Below the pieces are notes generated by a model. It ran no database searches and was not told the origin of the DNA. It saw only the letters and a list, made by a program, of their open reading frames with translations. A stretch of 57,938 nucleotides of DNA. It comes from an uncultured Lachnospiraceae bacterium (lineage in GTDB: Bacteria; Bacillota; Clostridia; Lachnospirales; Lachnospiraceae). Position 1 is the first letter of the stretch; each line of letters starts with the position of its first letter. Positions 21,691-30,691 of the stretch are shown here, in pieces. The stretch lies in the NCBI GenBank assembly GCA_910577275.1, contig CAJTMW010000027.1:1-57938 (forward strand), in the 5' to 3' direction. Made by a program: the position numbers and the translations under genes.

Positions 21691-23637
21691 TCACCTGTCC
21701 CGCACCGGAATCACCGAACTCATCAGATAAAACGGCATTCCGAACACCATAAAGTACACATATCGAAACTCTGTCGCCACAGGCGTGGCAATCAGTACTG
21801 TCAGAAGTATGGCCACGCCCGGCAGATAGAGAATCAGTTTCCTTTTTTCCTTTCGTATTATCACATTCCCGATACAGAAAATCATTACCCAGCAGGCCAC
21901 GCCCATGCTCCATAAGGTGCCGTAAAGGGGAACCATGCCGCCCAGTTTGATGGAAATCTCCTTTGCCTTTACTACCAGAGGGCCGCGGATGAGCGGAGTG
22001 TGGGAGACTCCGAGGCTGGTGGCGCTGATGCCCTCGGCTTCGGCAACCAGATAAAAGGAATCGGGATACCAGTACCCGTAGGTCTGATTGATGTAGGCGG
22101 TCATGTAGTCGCCCGGGTAGCGGAGCCCCAGCTTTGCCCAGAGCTTTAAAAATTCGCCCTTATGTTCAGTCAGATAGTCAAGGTTCCCGGCCCGCACCAG
22201 ATTTTTGATGTTATCCGCATAGTGGGGGTCGTAGAGCTTTTTGATGTAGGTGAGGTCAACCACCTTTTCGATTAATTCCAGTTCTTCCTCCGCAAGGGGA
22301 CGGTCGTTACAGATAACCGCTGTGATTTGCTGGATGGGAATGGAAAGGGATTCCGCAAAATCCGGCGGCGTCACGTGGAAAGCGTTCATAACCGGATATT
22401 TGATAATCACCGCGGTCAGCAGAATGCCGAACAATGCGGGAAACATGGTCTTTGCCTTCTTTCGGAAACAGAAAAGCAGGAAAGGAAAGCATAAAAGAAA
22501 GGCGTACCAGCCGTTAGAGCGGAACAGGCACAGCATAAGGCCGGTCACGGTAAAAACACAGAGGGCGGGGAGATTTTTGGAGCCCGGGGAATCTGCGCCG
22601 GAGCTATCCTTTTCAGGGGTTTTTTCAAAATCAGGGGATTTGTCGAAATTAGGGGCTTTGTCAAAATCAGGGGATTTGTCGAAAAGCAGCCGGAAAAGGG
22701 AGCATACAAACAGCATTACCGCGGCGGCAAAGGGAATGTCCTTCCAGATGGTCACGGAGAATACGGCGTGATAGGGAATCAGCGCGTAAAACAGCGTGAC
22801 AACAAAGCAGACGCCGGGTCTTACGAGGAAACGCCTCAGGGTGCTTATAAAATAGCAGACGCTTCCCGCCAGAAGGCACATCTGGAAAAAGGTGTAGAGG
22901 GAAAGGGCCACCAGCATGCTTCCGGTGAGCCGGTAGCCGATATGATAAATGAGCCCAATCAACAGGGTATGCACCCAGGGGTGGTGGTTGCTGTAGGGAA
23001 TAAGCCCCAGCACCTGCTCAAACTGGTTGACGCTGTCAGGCGTCATAATTCCCGGATACTGGTAGAGAAAATAGGGGAGCCAGCAGAGCATACACAAAAG
23101 GAAAGCGCATAAGCCTGTATGCTTATAATAGAAGGAATACAGTTTTGGAGAAAGGAAGGTCCGGGGAGAGGGATTTTCCTTTGAAAGGCGTCCGGGGGCT
23201 ACAATTTGCCCCTGCGGACCCGGAAAGCCGCCTGAAAAAAGAATTCTGGCAGCGCCATTCTTATCCGCGGTAAAAGAAAACAAAAATTTCAGCAGGTAAT
23301 AAAAAAGAAACAAATAGCCGCAGAGGGTTGAGGCAATAATTCCCATTCGAAATAAGGGGTTGGTGAGGGTTTCTATATAGCGGGGATAGTCCACGGACAT
23401 ATAGAAAGCGGAAAAAAGCACCGAGATTACGGCGCAGGTACGGGTGCAGGAGCGGTTTTGGAAAAAGCCGGCCTTTTTCGCCCTTTCATCCGCCGTGCGG
23501 AAAAAAAGAAAGCAGAGCAGAAAGAATATGAGGGTAAAAATATTTCCCGGCTCCATATGGCCTGCCTTCATAACCGCCCAGGAGGAGAAGAAACTCTGGG
23601 CGGCGTATATAAAAATACTATGCGGCTTTATTTTCAT
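21691..23637 (-). CDS. Large multi-pass membrane protein (DUF6020-like)
   Basis: A 648-residue membrane protein with about twelve or more helices. The central block LPYFLYQYPGIMTPDSVNQF, then a loop with SNHHPWVHTLLIG, is the hallmark of the DUF6020 group, which resembles GT-C glycosyltransferases in layout. A hydrophilic insert near residues 315-345 consists of KSPDFD-type repeats encoded by an 18-bp tandem repeat (22625-22678). The ATG at 23637 follows AGGAGATATTGCT; an upstream in-frame ATG adds nine unlikely residues. It is divergent from the GT2 gene at 23756. A role in envelope glycan assembly is plausible but unproven. Confidence 0.75.
   Translation of the reverse strand: MKIKPHSIFIYAAQSFFSSWAVMKAGHMEPGNIFTLIFFLLCFLFFRTADERAKKAGFFQNRSCTRTCAVISVLFSAFYMSVDYPRYIETLTNPLFRMGIIASTLCGYLFLFYYLLKFLFSFTADKNGAARILFSGGFPGPQGQIVAPGRLSKENPSPRTFLSPKLYSFYYKHTGLCAFLLCMLCWLPYFLYQYPGIMTPDSVNQFEQVLGLIPYSNHHPWVHTLLIGLIYHIGYRLTGSMLVALSLYTFFQMCLLAGSVCYFISTLRRFLVRPGVCFVVTLFYALIPYHAVFSVTIWKDIPFAAAVMLFVCSLFRLLFDKSPDFDKAPNFDKSPDFEKTPEKDSSGADSPGSKNLPALCVFTVTGLMLCLFRSNGWYAFLLCFPFLLFCFRKKAKTMFPALFGILLTAVIIKYPVMNAFHVTPPDFAESLSIPIQQITAVICNDRPLAEEELELIEKVVDLTYIKKLYDPHYADNIKNLVRAGNLDYLTEHKGEFLKLWAKLGLRYPGDYMTAYINQTYGYWYPDSFYLVAEAEGISATSLGVSHTPLIRGPLVVKAKEISIKLGGMVPLYGTLWSMGVACWVMIFCIGNVIIRKEKRKLILYLPGVAILLTVLIATPVATEFRYVYFMVFGMPFYLMSSVIPVRDR
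22625..22678. repeat. 18-bp tandem repeat within the DUF6020-like gene
   Basis: Three adjoining copies of TC(A/G)AAAT(C/T)AGGGG(A/C)TTTG at 22625, 22643 and 22661; the first and third are identical. The unit is a multiple of three, so copy-number changes would add or remove KSPDFD-like hexapeptides in a loop without breaking the frame. Confidence 0.85.
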
Positions 23638-23666
23638 AGCAATATCTCCTGTTCGAATGAACAAAA

Positions 23667-23695
23667 TTGTGGTAAAATCGTTAATACACTAATAT
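23667..23695 (+). promoter_or_regulatory. Promoter of the GT2 glycosyltransferase gene
   Basis: TTGTGG (23667-23672), 17-bp spacer, TAATAT (23690-23695), about 60 bp before the start at 23756. Confidence 0.5.
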
Positions 23696-23755
23696 GAAAA
23701 TAATAATTGATAGCGGCAGGTATGTCAACCAAAAAGAACAGGAGAAAGTGGAAAT

Positions 23756-24775
23756 ATGGCAACGTTCAGTCTGTGTATGATAGTGAAAAACGAAGAAAGG
23801 GTTCTGGCGAGATGTCTTGACAGTATTTGTGATTTGATGGACGAGATTATTATTGTGGATACCGGCTCCGGCGACAGGACGAAGGAAATTGCGGGGAGAT
23901 ATACGGACAGGGTATATGATTTTGAATGGACGGGAAACTTTTCGGAGGCAAGGAATTTTTCCTTTTCTCTGGCAGGCTGCGATTATATCTATTGCGCCGA
24001 CGCGGACGAGGTGCTCGATGCGGAAAACAGGGAAAAGCTTCGTATATTAAAGGAAACGATTCTGCCGCAGGTGGAGATTGTCCAGATGTATTACGGGAAC
24101 CAGCTCTGCCACGGGACGGTTTACAATTTTGACAGGGAGCTTCGTCCCAAGCTGTTTAAGCGGCTTAGGACCTTTGAGTGGATAGAGCCGGTGCATGAGA
24201 CGGTTCGGCTCTTTCCGGTGGTCTTTGACAGCGATATTGAAATCACCCATATGCCGGAGGAGAGCCACGCGTCCAGAGATTTGCAGATTTTTGAGGGAAT
24301 AATTCAAAGGGGAGAAATGCTCTCGCAGCGTCTTGCCAATATGTATGCAAAAGAGCTGCTCATTTCCGGGGAGACGGAATCCCTTAAGAGAGCGGAAACA
24401 TACTTTACATATGTGGCGGACGATGGGGAAACGGAAGCAGAACAGATGAAGGAGGCTGTCTGCGTGGTTGTCAGGGCAGCCAGGCTTCGGGGGGACTATC
24501 TGAAAATGTACCGTTACGCCATGAAGGATATTGCAGGCGACGGGGTGAGCGAGGTCTGCTTTGAGCTGGGAGAATATTATTTTGCCAGACAGGAATATGA
24601 GGAGGCGGCCGTCTGGTTTTATAATGCCGCCTATGAAACCGGGAGCATATTGAACGCCCACCGGGGAGGGGACACGGCGCTGCTACGCCTTGCGGACTGC
24701 TATGAGGTGATGGGACTTGCAAAGCAGGCGGAAGATTACCGCGCCCAGGCGGCGGCGTGGCGTCTGCCGGAGTAA
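23756..24775 (+). CDS. GT2-family glycosyltransferase with C-terminal TPR-like helices
   Basis: A 339-residue cytoplasmic protein. The N-terminal about 200 residues are a family-2 GT-A domain: FSLCMIVKNEERVLARCLDS, the nucleotide-sugar aspartate in IIIVDTGSGDRT, and the metal-binding DADEVLD. The WIEPVHETV block is typical of the SunS-like branch. The C-terminal part consists of paired helices (YYFARQEYEEAAVWFYNAA, LLRLADCYEVMGLAKQAEDY) resembling tetratricopeptide repeats that may hold an acceptor. Related proteins glycosylate peptides, proteins or surface glycans. The start follows AGGAGAAAG. Acceptor unknown. Confidence 0.87.
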   Translation: MATFSLCMIVKNEERVLARCLDSICDLMDEIIIVDTGSGDRTKEIAGRYTDRVYDFEWTGNFSEARNFSFSLAGCDYIYCADADEVLDAENREKLRILKETILPQVEIVQMYYGNQLCHGTVYNFDRELRPKLFKRLRTFEWIEPVHETVRLFPVVFDSDIEITHMPEESHASRDLQIFEGIIQRGEMLSQRLANMYAKELLISGETESLKRAETYFTYVADDGETEAEQMKEAVCVVVRAARLRGDYLKMYRYAMKDIAGDGVSEVCFELGEYYFARQEYEEAAVWFYNAAYETGSILNAHRGGDTALLRLADCYEVMGLAKQAEDYRAQAAAWRLPE

Positions 24776-24910
24776 ATCCCGGGGAAGAAAGGAGACGGAG
24801 CCGGGCGAAAGGGGAGAGGGCTCCGGTAAAAAGGGAAAAATCAGGCTTGTGCAATATATACAAATGCGATAACTGAAATTCGTTGAAAACGTAGAATTAG
24901 GATAAAGTGC

Positions 24911-24939
24911 TTGCATTGGAAAAATTTTTATGATATCTT
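24911..24939 (+). promoter_or_regulatory. Promoter of the sugar ABC transporter operon
   Basis: TTGCAT (24911-24916), 17-bp spacer, TATCTT (24934-24939). The start of transcription near 24946 is followed directly by the LacI-type operator, so a bound repressor would block elongation or initiation. Confidence 0.55.
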
Positions 24940-24958
24940 AAATTCATAAAATGAAAAC

Positions 24959-24982
24959 GTTACCGGTAATCAAACCGGTAAC
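24959..24982. promoter_or_regulatory. LacI-family operator upstream of the sugar-binding lipoprotein
   Basis: GTTACCGGT (24959-24967) and ACCGGTAAC (24974-24982) form a perfect 9-bp inverted repeat with a 6-bp centre. TTACCGGTAA at 24960-24969 is in addition a complete 10-bp palindrome with the central CpG typical of LacI-family sites. The likely regulator is the LacI-family protein encoded at 30692. Confidence 0.75.
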
Positions 24983-25001
24983 AATTTAAAAGGAGGATGT
25001 T

Positions 25002-26426
25002 ATGGCAAAAAGAGTAATTTCAGTACTTTTGGCTACAGTAATGACAGTATCACTTCTTGTCGGCTGTGGCGGCTCGGGAGATTCGGGCAGTTCTGACGCA
25101 GGCGCCAGCACAGGCACAGAGAACGCTTCAGGTTCATCTGATTCAGGTGCGGCGGCATCAGGCGACTACAAGGGAACAATCCGTTTCCTCAACTTCAAAC
25201 CCGAGGTATCGGATGCAATGCAGGAAGTAGCGGCAGCTTATACTGCTGAGACAGGCGTTGACATTCAGATTGAGACAGCGGCTTCAGGACAGTATGAGTC
25301 CACACTGACAGCAAGAATGGACAGCTCCGAAGCGCCCGCTATTTTCGTAGTTGAGACTGCAACTGCGCTTGCTACATGGAAAGATTACTGCAGGGATTTG
25401 TCCGACACAGACCTTTATGCTTCCGTGACAAACAAGGCTTATACCTATGAGGCGGACGGCAAGGTTTGCGGACTTGTTTACGTACTTGAAGGCTGGGGCA
25501 TCATTGTAAACAGCGCAATCACAGACGCTTACTTTGCATCAGCCAACAAATCCACAGAGTACACCTCTCTGGATGAGCTTTATACCTTCGACGCATTGAA
25601 GGCTGTTGTTGAAGATATGACCGCTATGAAAGACGAGCTGGGAATCCAGGGCGTATTCGGTTCCACATCTTTGAAACAGGGCGATGACTGGAGATACCAG
25701 ACTCACCTTATGAACATCCCTCTTTACTGGGAGTGGGGCGCAGACATTGATATCAACGGCGCGGTTCCCGAGTTCAGCTTCAAAGAGGCGTCTACTTTCA
25801 AGAACATTCTTGACCTTTACTTAAATAACTCCGTAACAGAGCCCAACCTTGTTGGTACAAAGACAGTTGACGACTCCATGGCAGAGTTCGCGCTTGGACA
25901 GTGCGCAATGATTCAGAACGGCGACTGGGCATGGAATACCATCCTTAACACAGACGGCAAGGTTGTGGAGAACGACAAGGTTCGTTTCATCCCGATTACC
26001 ACCGGTGCGGCAGGAGAAGATAAGATGGGCCTTACCGTAGGCGGTTCCCAGGCGTTCTGTGTAAACTCTCAGCTTCCTGAAGAAGACCAGCAGGCAGCAA
26101 TCGACTTCCTGACATGGCTGTTCTCTTCCGAGACAGGAAAAACTCTGGTTGCCCAGAAGCTGCAGTTTGTGACACCTTTCTCCACCATGGAAGGCGCAGA
26201 GTACACCAACCCTCTGTTCGGAAGTGAAAATGAAATTTCCGCAACAGGAAAGACTGCTTACAGCACAGTCTGTAACCTGATTCCCGACCAGACATGGAAG
26301 GATGACTTCGGCGCAAGCTTACTGCTTTACGCTCAGGGCCAGAAGAGCTGGGATGATGTTGTTGCTGACGCCGTTGCAGAGTGGGAAGTTGAAAGAAAGA
26401 TTACCAATGAAGCAAACGGCTATTAA
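25002..26426 (+). CDS. Carbohydrate ABC transporter substrate-binding lipoprotein
   Basis: A 474-residue extracellular sugar-binding protein (family-1 solute-binding type). The lipoprotein signal ends at LLVGCGG (Cys22), followed by a Ser/Gly/Ala linker (about 24-50) and the two-lobed binding domain: GTIRFLNFKPEVSDAMQEV, EAPAIFVVETATAL, YVLEGWGIIVNS, and the late MIQNGDWAWNTI and FLTWLFSSETGKTLV blocks. It heads an operon with two permeases, a GH31 glycosidase and a LacI repressor, so its ligand is probably an alpha-linked oligosaccharide. It is preceded by AAAGGAGGATGTT and uses a narrow set of codons, consistent with high expression. Confidence 0.93.
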   Translation: MAKRVISVLLATVMTVSLLVGCGGSGDSGSSDAGASTGTENASGSSDSGAAASGDYKGTIRFLNFKPEVSDAMQEVAAAYTAETGVDIQIETAASGQYESTLTARMDSSEAPAIFVVETATALATWKDYCRDLSDTDLYASVTNKAYTYEADGKVCGLVYVLEGWGIIVNSAITDAYFASANKSTEYTSLDELYTFDALKAVVEDMTAMKDELGIQGVFGSTSLKQGDDWRYQTHLMNIPLYWEWGADIDINGAVPEFSFKEASTFKNILDLYLNNSVTEPNLVGTKTVDDSMAEFALGQCAMIQNGDWAWNTILNTDGKVVENDKVRFIPITTGAAGEDKMGLTVGGSQAFCVNSQLPEEDQQAAIDFLTWLFSSETGKTLVAQKLQFVTPFSTMEGAEYTNPLFGSENEISATGKTAYSTVCNLIPDQTWKDDFGASLLLYAQGQKSWDDVVADAVAEWEVERKITNEANGY

Positions 26427-26462
26427 GAAGAATAGAAATTCTATTGAATAATTTCTGAAAAG

Positions 26463-26523
26463 AAAGCGCTTTGTTTATGGTTCGCAAAAGAAAATAGCCG
26501 CCATTTTAACAAAGCGCTTTTTA
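26463..26523 (+). terminator. Intercistronic hairpin whose arms are cre-like palindromes
   Basis: AAAGCGCTTTGTT (26463-26475) pairs over 13 bp with AACAAAGCGCTTT (26508-26520), followed by TTT. Each arm contains the palindrome AAAGCGCTTT, the core of CcpA cre sites. It lies between binding protein and permeases and probably lets the binding protein be made in excess; CcpA binding at the DNA level is a further possibility. Confidence 0.75.
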
Positions 26524-26591
26524 AAAAAGACGGGGCATTACTGTCCGGCATGAAAAATCAGATAAGAAATGTATGGGGAAAGGAGATAATC

Positions 26592-27437
26592 ATGCAAAAG
26601 ACCTACAAAAAGTATTTTCCGATTTTTGTACTTCCAACGCTTATTGCATTTATAATTTCATTCGTTATTCCTTTTTTTATGGGATTATATCTGTCATTTT
26701 GTAATTTTAAGACGATTGGCTCCGCAAAATTTACGGGCCTGTCCAACTATCTGTATGTATTTTCAGACACAAAAGGGTTCCTGTCAGCCTTATGGTTCAC
26801 AGTGAAGATTGCAGTAGTTGGGGTGGTATCTACTAACGTACTTGCTTTTGCACTTGCACTTTTACTCACCAAGGGATTAAAGGGAACCAATGTATACCGT
26901 ACGATTTTCTTTATGCCTAACTTAATCGGCGGTATTATTTTAGGTTATATCTGGCAGCTTCTGCTGAACGGTATCTTAATCAGACTGGTAGGCGCCGACC
27001 TTACCTACAGCGCCACCTACGGATACTGGGGTATCATTATTCTGTACAACTGGCAGAAAATCGGTTATCTGATGATTATTTATATCGCAGGTATCCAGTC
27101 GATTTCAGGAGATATTCTTGAAGCGGCTAAGATTGACGGAGCAAATTATATTCAGACATTGAAGAATATCATCATTCCGCTGGTAATGACGTCCATTACA
27201 ACCTGTACATTCCTGGCTCTTACAGACTGCTTCAAGATGTACGACCAGAACCTGGCGTTAACAGGAGGCGCTCCTGCAGACCAGACCACCATGCTCGCCA
27301 TGGATATTTACAATACTTACTATAACCGTACGGGCTTTGCCGGCGTCGGTCAGGCGAAAGCGGTGGTATTCACGATTCTGGTTCTGGTGATTGCGTTAAT
27401 TCAGCTTCGAGCTACACAGTCAAAGGAGGCGGCATAA
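26592..27437 (+). CDS. Carbohydrate ABC transporter permease (MalF-type)
   Basis: A 281-residue membrane protein with six helices, the first of the two permease subunits of a sugar importer. The ATPase-docking loop EAAKIDGANYIQTLKNIIIP, near residue 175, is characteristic of the CUT1 class. The start at 26592 follows AAAGGAGATAATC. The next permease begins one base after its stop codon. No ATPase gene is in the cluster; CUT1 systems of Firmicutes commonly borrow a shared MsmK-type ATPase. Confidence 0.92.
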   Translation: MQKTYKKYFPIFVLPTLIAFIISFVIPFFMGLYLSFCNFKTIGSAKFTGLSNYLYVFSDTKGFLSALWFTVKIAVVGVVSTNVLAFALALLLTKGLKGTNVYRTIFFMPNLIGGIILGYIWQLLLNGILIRLVGADLTYSATYGYWGIIILYNWQKIGYLMIIYIAGIQSISGDILEAAKIDGANYIQTLKNIIIPLVMTSITTCTFLALTDCFKMYDQNLALTGGAPADQTTMLAMDIYNTYYNRTGFAGVGQAKAVVFTILVLVIALIQLRATQSKEAA

Positions 27438-27438
27438 G

Positions 27439-28275
27439 ATGCAGGAAAAGAGAAAACTTTCAAATACAATTATCTACGTTGTTCTTACTGTTTTGTCAGT
27501 GGTTTTTATAGTTCCCATTTTGCTGGTGCTTATGAATTCCCTGAAAAACAAGCTGTATATTTCCACTACGCCTTTTGAGCTGCCCAATGCGGAGAGCTTC
27601 AGAGGACTGAAAAACTATACCGAGGGACTTACGAAAATCCACTTTTTTGACAGTATCGGATATTCCCTCTTTATTACGGTGGTTTCGGTAATCCTGATTA
27701 TTGTTTTCTGCTCAATGATTGCATGGTTCATTGTCAGAGTAAAAAATAAAATTACTTCCGCAATTTACTATATGTTTATTGCAAGTATGGTAGTTCCTTT
27801 CCAGATGGTTATGTACACCATGACAAAGACGGCAAACGTTCTCCATCTGGACAATTTCATAGGAATCAACGTCCTGTACCTGGGCTTTGGCTCCAGTATG
27901 GCAGTATTTATGTTTACAGGATTTATCAAGGGAATTCCCTTAGAGCTTGAGGAAGCCGGACTGATTGACGGCTGTAATCCTCTCAACATGTTTGTAAGAG
28001 TCGTATTCCCGGTGTTAAAGCCGATTTCCATCACAATCGCCATTCTGAACGCGATGTGGATTTGGAACGACTTCCTTCTTCCTTATCTGATTATCGGGAC
28101 AAAGTACAGAACAATCCCGGTTGCCATCCAGTATTTGAGAAGCGGGTACGGCTCCATTGACTACGGCCATCTGATGGCTACCATCGTTATCGCGCTGATA
28201 CCTATTGTTATCTTCTACTTTATGTGCCAGAAATACATCATCGAAGGTATCGTTGCCGGAGCGGTTAAAGGTTAA
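27439..28275 (+). CDS. Carbohydrate ABC transporter permease (MalG-type)
   Basis: A 278-residue membrane protein with six helices, the second permease of the CUT1-class importer. Its docking loop reads EEAGLIDGCNPLNMFVRVVF (about residues 172-191). It is tightly linked to the first permease (one base apart) and to the GH31 gene 17 bp downstream. The C-terminal YIIEGIVAGAVKG is the usual end of this subunit family. Confidence 0.92.
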   Translation: MQEKRKLSNTIIYVVLTVLSVVFIVPILLVLMNSLKNKLYISTTPFELPNAESFRGLKNYTEGLTKIHFFDSIGYSLFITVVSVILIIVFCSMIAWFIVRVKNKITSAIYYMFIASMVVPFQMVMYTMTKTANVLHLDNFIGINVLYLGFGSSMAVFMFTGFIKGIPLELEEAGLIDGCNPLNMFVRVVFPVLKPISITIAILNAMWIWNDFLLPYLIIGTKYRTIPVAIQYLRSGYGSIDYGHLMATIVIALIPIVIFYFMCQKYIIEGIVAGAVKG

Positions 28276-28292
28276 AAAACAGGAGGTTTGTC

Positions 28293-30611
28293 ATGAACGT
28301 GGAATACAATCCGCAGTTAGGATTCAGAAGGACAATATTTGAGGGCAATTTTGATTTTCTGCTGCGGATTGCAGACTGCAGGGCGGAGAACGGGTTGACC
28401 TTTACGGTGGACACCTGGAAAGGCAGGAAAGCGGACGTGAAAATCTCTTTCCCCCGCAGGGACGTGTTCCGGTTCCAGATGTTTCCGTCGGGGAAATCAG
28501 AAAAAGGAGGAAATCCGGTTTTTGATTTCCCTGATGAGGGGGAAGCGGAGCTGAAAGAGTGCGGGGATTATTATGAATATGGAAATGAGCGGCTGACCCT
28601 TCGTTTCAGGAAAGCTTATTGGGAAATGTCCGTCTTTTTTGACGGAAAGGCCCTGACTAGGGAGCAGATTTTTGATACCAATGTGGACAACAGGTGGAAG
28701 TATCTTCCGGTCGGATATTCTTTTGATGAGGAAGGAAACTGGAACAGGGTATGGGAGAGCATGTACCTTTACTCTGACGAGGCTTTCTGGGGATTCGGGG
28801 AAAAGTTTACCGGGCTGAACAAGCGCGGGCAGAAGCTGAACTGCTGGCAGAAGGACGCGCTATGTACGAATTCGGAGGATTCTTATAAGGGGCATCCGTT
28901 CTTTATCAGCAGCAGAGGGTATGCGGTGCTTCTTAATACCTATACCCGGAGTGCTTTTGATATGGGCGCGGGCTCTCAGGTGAGCTATTCCATGAGCTGC
29001 GAGGACGGGGCGCTGGACTATGTGTTCTTTGCCGGTTCTGACAGGGACTATAAAGGGCTGCTTGCCGGCTATATAGAGATGACGGGAAAAATCCCCATGA
29101 TTCCCAAATGGGCTTTGGGGTTCTGGATGTCAAAATGTTCCTACCGGAGCAGGCGTGAGATAGAGGAGGTCGTACTTCGGGCGGAAAAGGAGGATATTCC
29201 CATTGACGTCATTCATATTGACGGATGGCAGAAGAAGGAGAATTCCGGTCTGTGGGAGTGGGATGAGGAGCGTTTCCCGGACCCGGCAGGAATGGTTGCA
29301 TGGCTGAAGGAGCGCGGCGTGCGGCTCAGCCTCTGGAATTATCCGTATCTGAGAGAGGATTCGCCGGCTTTTGAAGAAATAGAGAAAAAGGGGTATTTTA
29401 TAAAAGACAGGAACGGAGACGCCGCCAGGTTTTACGCCACGGCGGACTCGGAAGTTCAGGCGGCGTGTTTTGATTTTACCAACCCGGAATTTCTGGCGTG
29501 GTATAAGGAGCGCGTGATGAAGGTGCTTGCCATGGGGGTGTCTGTTATCAAGACGGATTTTTCCGAGGCAGTACCGGAGGATGCGGTATTTTATGACGGC
29601 CGGGGCGGAATTCAGGGGCACAATAAGCTGACATACTTATATGCGGAAACGATTTACGGGTTTATGCAGGAGAGCAGCAAAAGCACAGGCATTATGCCCC
29701 TTTTATGGGGCAGGAGCGGATTTGCCGGCTCCCACCGGATTCCGGCGGCGTGGGCGGGGGATTCCTCCAGCGCGTTAAATAACCATGCGGCAATTTTGGG
29801 AGGCGGTCTTAGCCTTGCGCTTTCGGGGGTTGCGTTCTGGGGATTTGACATGGGCGGATTTTACAGCACGGACGCTGACGGGAACGAATGCCGTCCGTCT
29901 GACGAGGAATATCTGCGTTCCGTGGAGATGGGATTTTTTATGCCCTTATCGCGGGCTCACGGGAAAACGGAACGGGAGCCATGGCATTATTCGGCCCGGA
30001 CACTGGACATTTTCAGAAAATATGATAAAATTAGACATTATTTACTCCCATATCTTTTCAGTATGGCGTGTGCTTCCAGCAGAGAATCGGTTCCCATGCT
30101 GCGGGCAATGCTTCTTGAAGAACCGCAGGATTTGACAGCAAGGGACAGGCAGCTTCAGTATATGCTGGGGGAAAGCCTTCTTGTGGCGCCGCCCTTTGAC
30201 AGAGAACAGTATGAAGTTTATCTTCCCGGGGGGAAGTGGCTGGACACAGGCTCAAGGGAAATTCTTGAAGGAGGCCGTTTCATTACCGTTTGTCCTGATT
30301 TGGGAGAACTGCCTGTATACCTTCGGGAAAATTCCATTCTTCCTATGCAGAAGGAAGCAGTAATGCCTGCCAACGGACAGGAAAGCTTTAAAAATCTGGA
30401 GGTCTGGCTGCTTTTTGAAAGCGAAATGCATGATGTTTTCTATGATTATGATGAAAAAGGGGAATTATCGGTATATCATTTTCATGCATATAAGAAAGAC
30501 GGAGAAGAAAACCTGTATATTGAGACAGATATGGACGTTGATGAAATCAGAGTATTTACATCAGGGCGTATTGAAAATATATATACAATGAAAGTCCCGG
30601 GCGGCGAATGA
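28293..30611 (+). CDS. GH31 alpha-glycosidase (alpha-glucosidase or alpha-xylosidase)
   Basis: A 772-residue cytoplasmic glycoside hydrolase family 31 enzyme of normal length. It has the N-terminal beta-sandwich, then FWGFGEKFTGLNKRGQ, the barrel start PKWALGFWMSKCSYRSR, the nucleophile in KTDFSE (D422) and the acid/base in WAGDSS (D490), and PYLFSMA followed by the C-terminal sheets. The KTDFSE motif and FWMSKCSYRS resemble the YicI-type alpha-xylosidase branch more than classical maltases. It would split the non-reducing alpha-linked sugar from an imported oligosaccharide, for example isoprimeverose or isomaltose. It has AGGAGG 8 bp before the ATG and sits inside the transporter operon. Family certain, substrate open. 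Confidence 0.92.
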   Translation: MNVEYNPQLGFRRTIFEGNFDFLLRIADCRAENGLTFTVDTWKGRKADVKISFPRRDVFRFQMFPSGKSEKGGNPVFDFPDEGEAELKECGDYYEYGNERLTLRFRKAYWEMSVFFDGKALTREQIFDTNVDNRWKYLPVGYSFDEEGNWNRVWESMYLYSDEAFWGFGEKFTGLNKRGQKLNCWQKDALCTNSEDSYKGHPFFISSRGYAVLLNTYTRSAFDMGAGSQVSYSMSCEDGALDYVFFAGSDRDYKGLLAGYIEMTGKIPMIPKWALGFWMSKCSYRSRREIEEVVLRAEKEDIPIDVIHIDGWQKKENSGLWEWDEERFPDPAGMVAWLKERGVRLSLWNYPYLREDSPAFEEIEKKGYFIKDRNGDAARFYATADSEVQAACFDFTNPEFLAWYKERVMKVLAMGVSVIKTDFSEAVPEDAVFYDGRGGIQGHNKLTYLYAETIYGFMQESSKSTGIMPLLWGRSGFAGSHRIPAAWAGDSSSALNNHAAILGGGLSLALSGVAFWGFDMGGFYSTDADGNECRPSDEEYLRSVEMGFFMPLSRAHGKTEREPWHYSARTLDIFRKYDKIRHYLLPYLFSMACASSRESVPMLRAMLLEEPQDLTARDRQLQYMLGESLLVAPPFDREQYEVYLPGGKWLDTGSREILEGGRFITVCPDLGELPVYLRENSILPMQKEAVMPANGQESFKNLEVWLLFESEMHDVFYDYDEKGELSVYHFHAYKKDGEENLYIETDMDVDEIRVFTSGRIENIYTMKVPGGE

Positions 30612-30691
30612 ACAGATGGGAAGGCTTGCCGGTACAAACGTTCAGGCGTCGGGCTTTCACAAATTTGTAAAATAAAACCGGGAGGATGATT

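Noticed and set aside
23651..23662. A LexA box (GTTCGAATGAAC) upstream of the DUF6020-like gene
   Set aside because: The half-sites are in the reverse order (GTTC...GAAC) to the Gram-positive LexA box (GAAC...GTTC).
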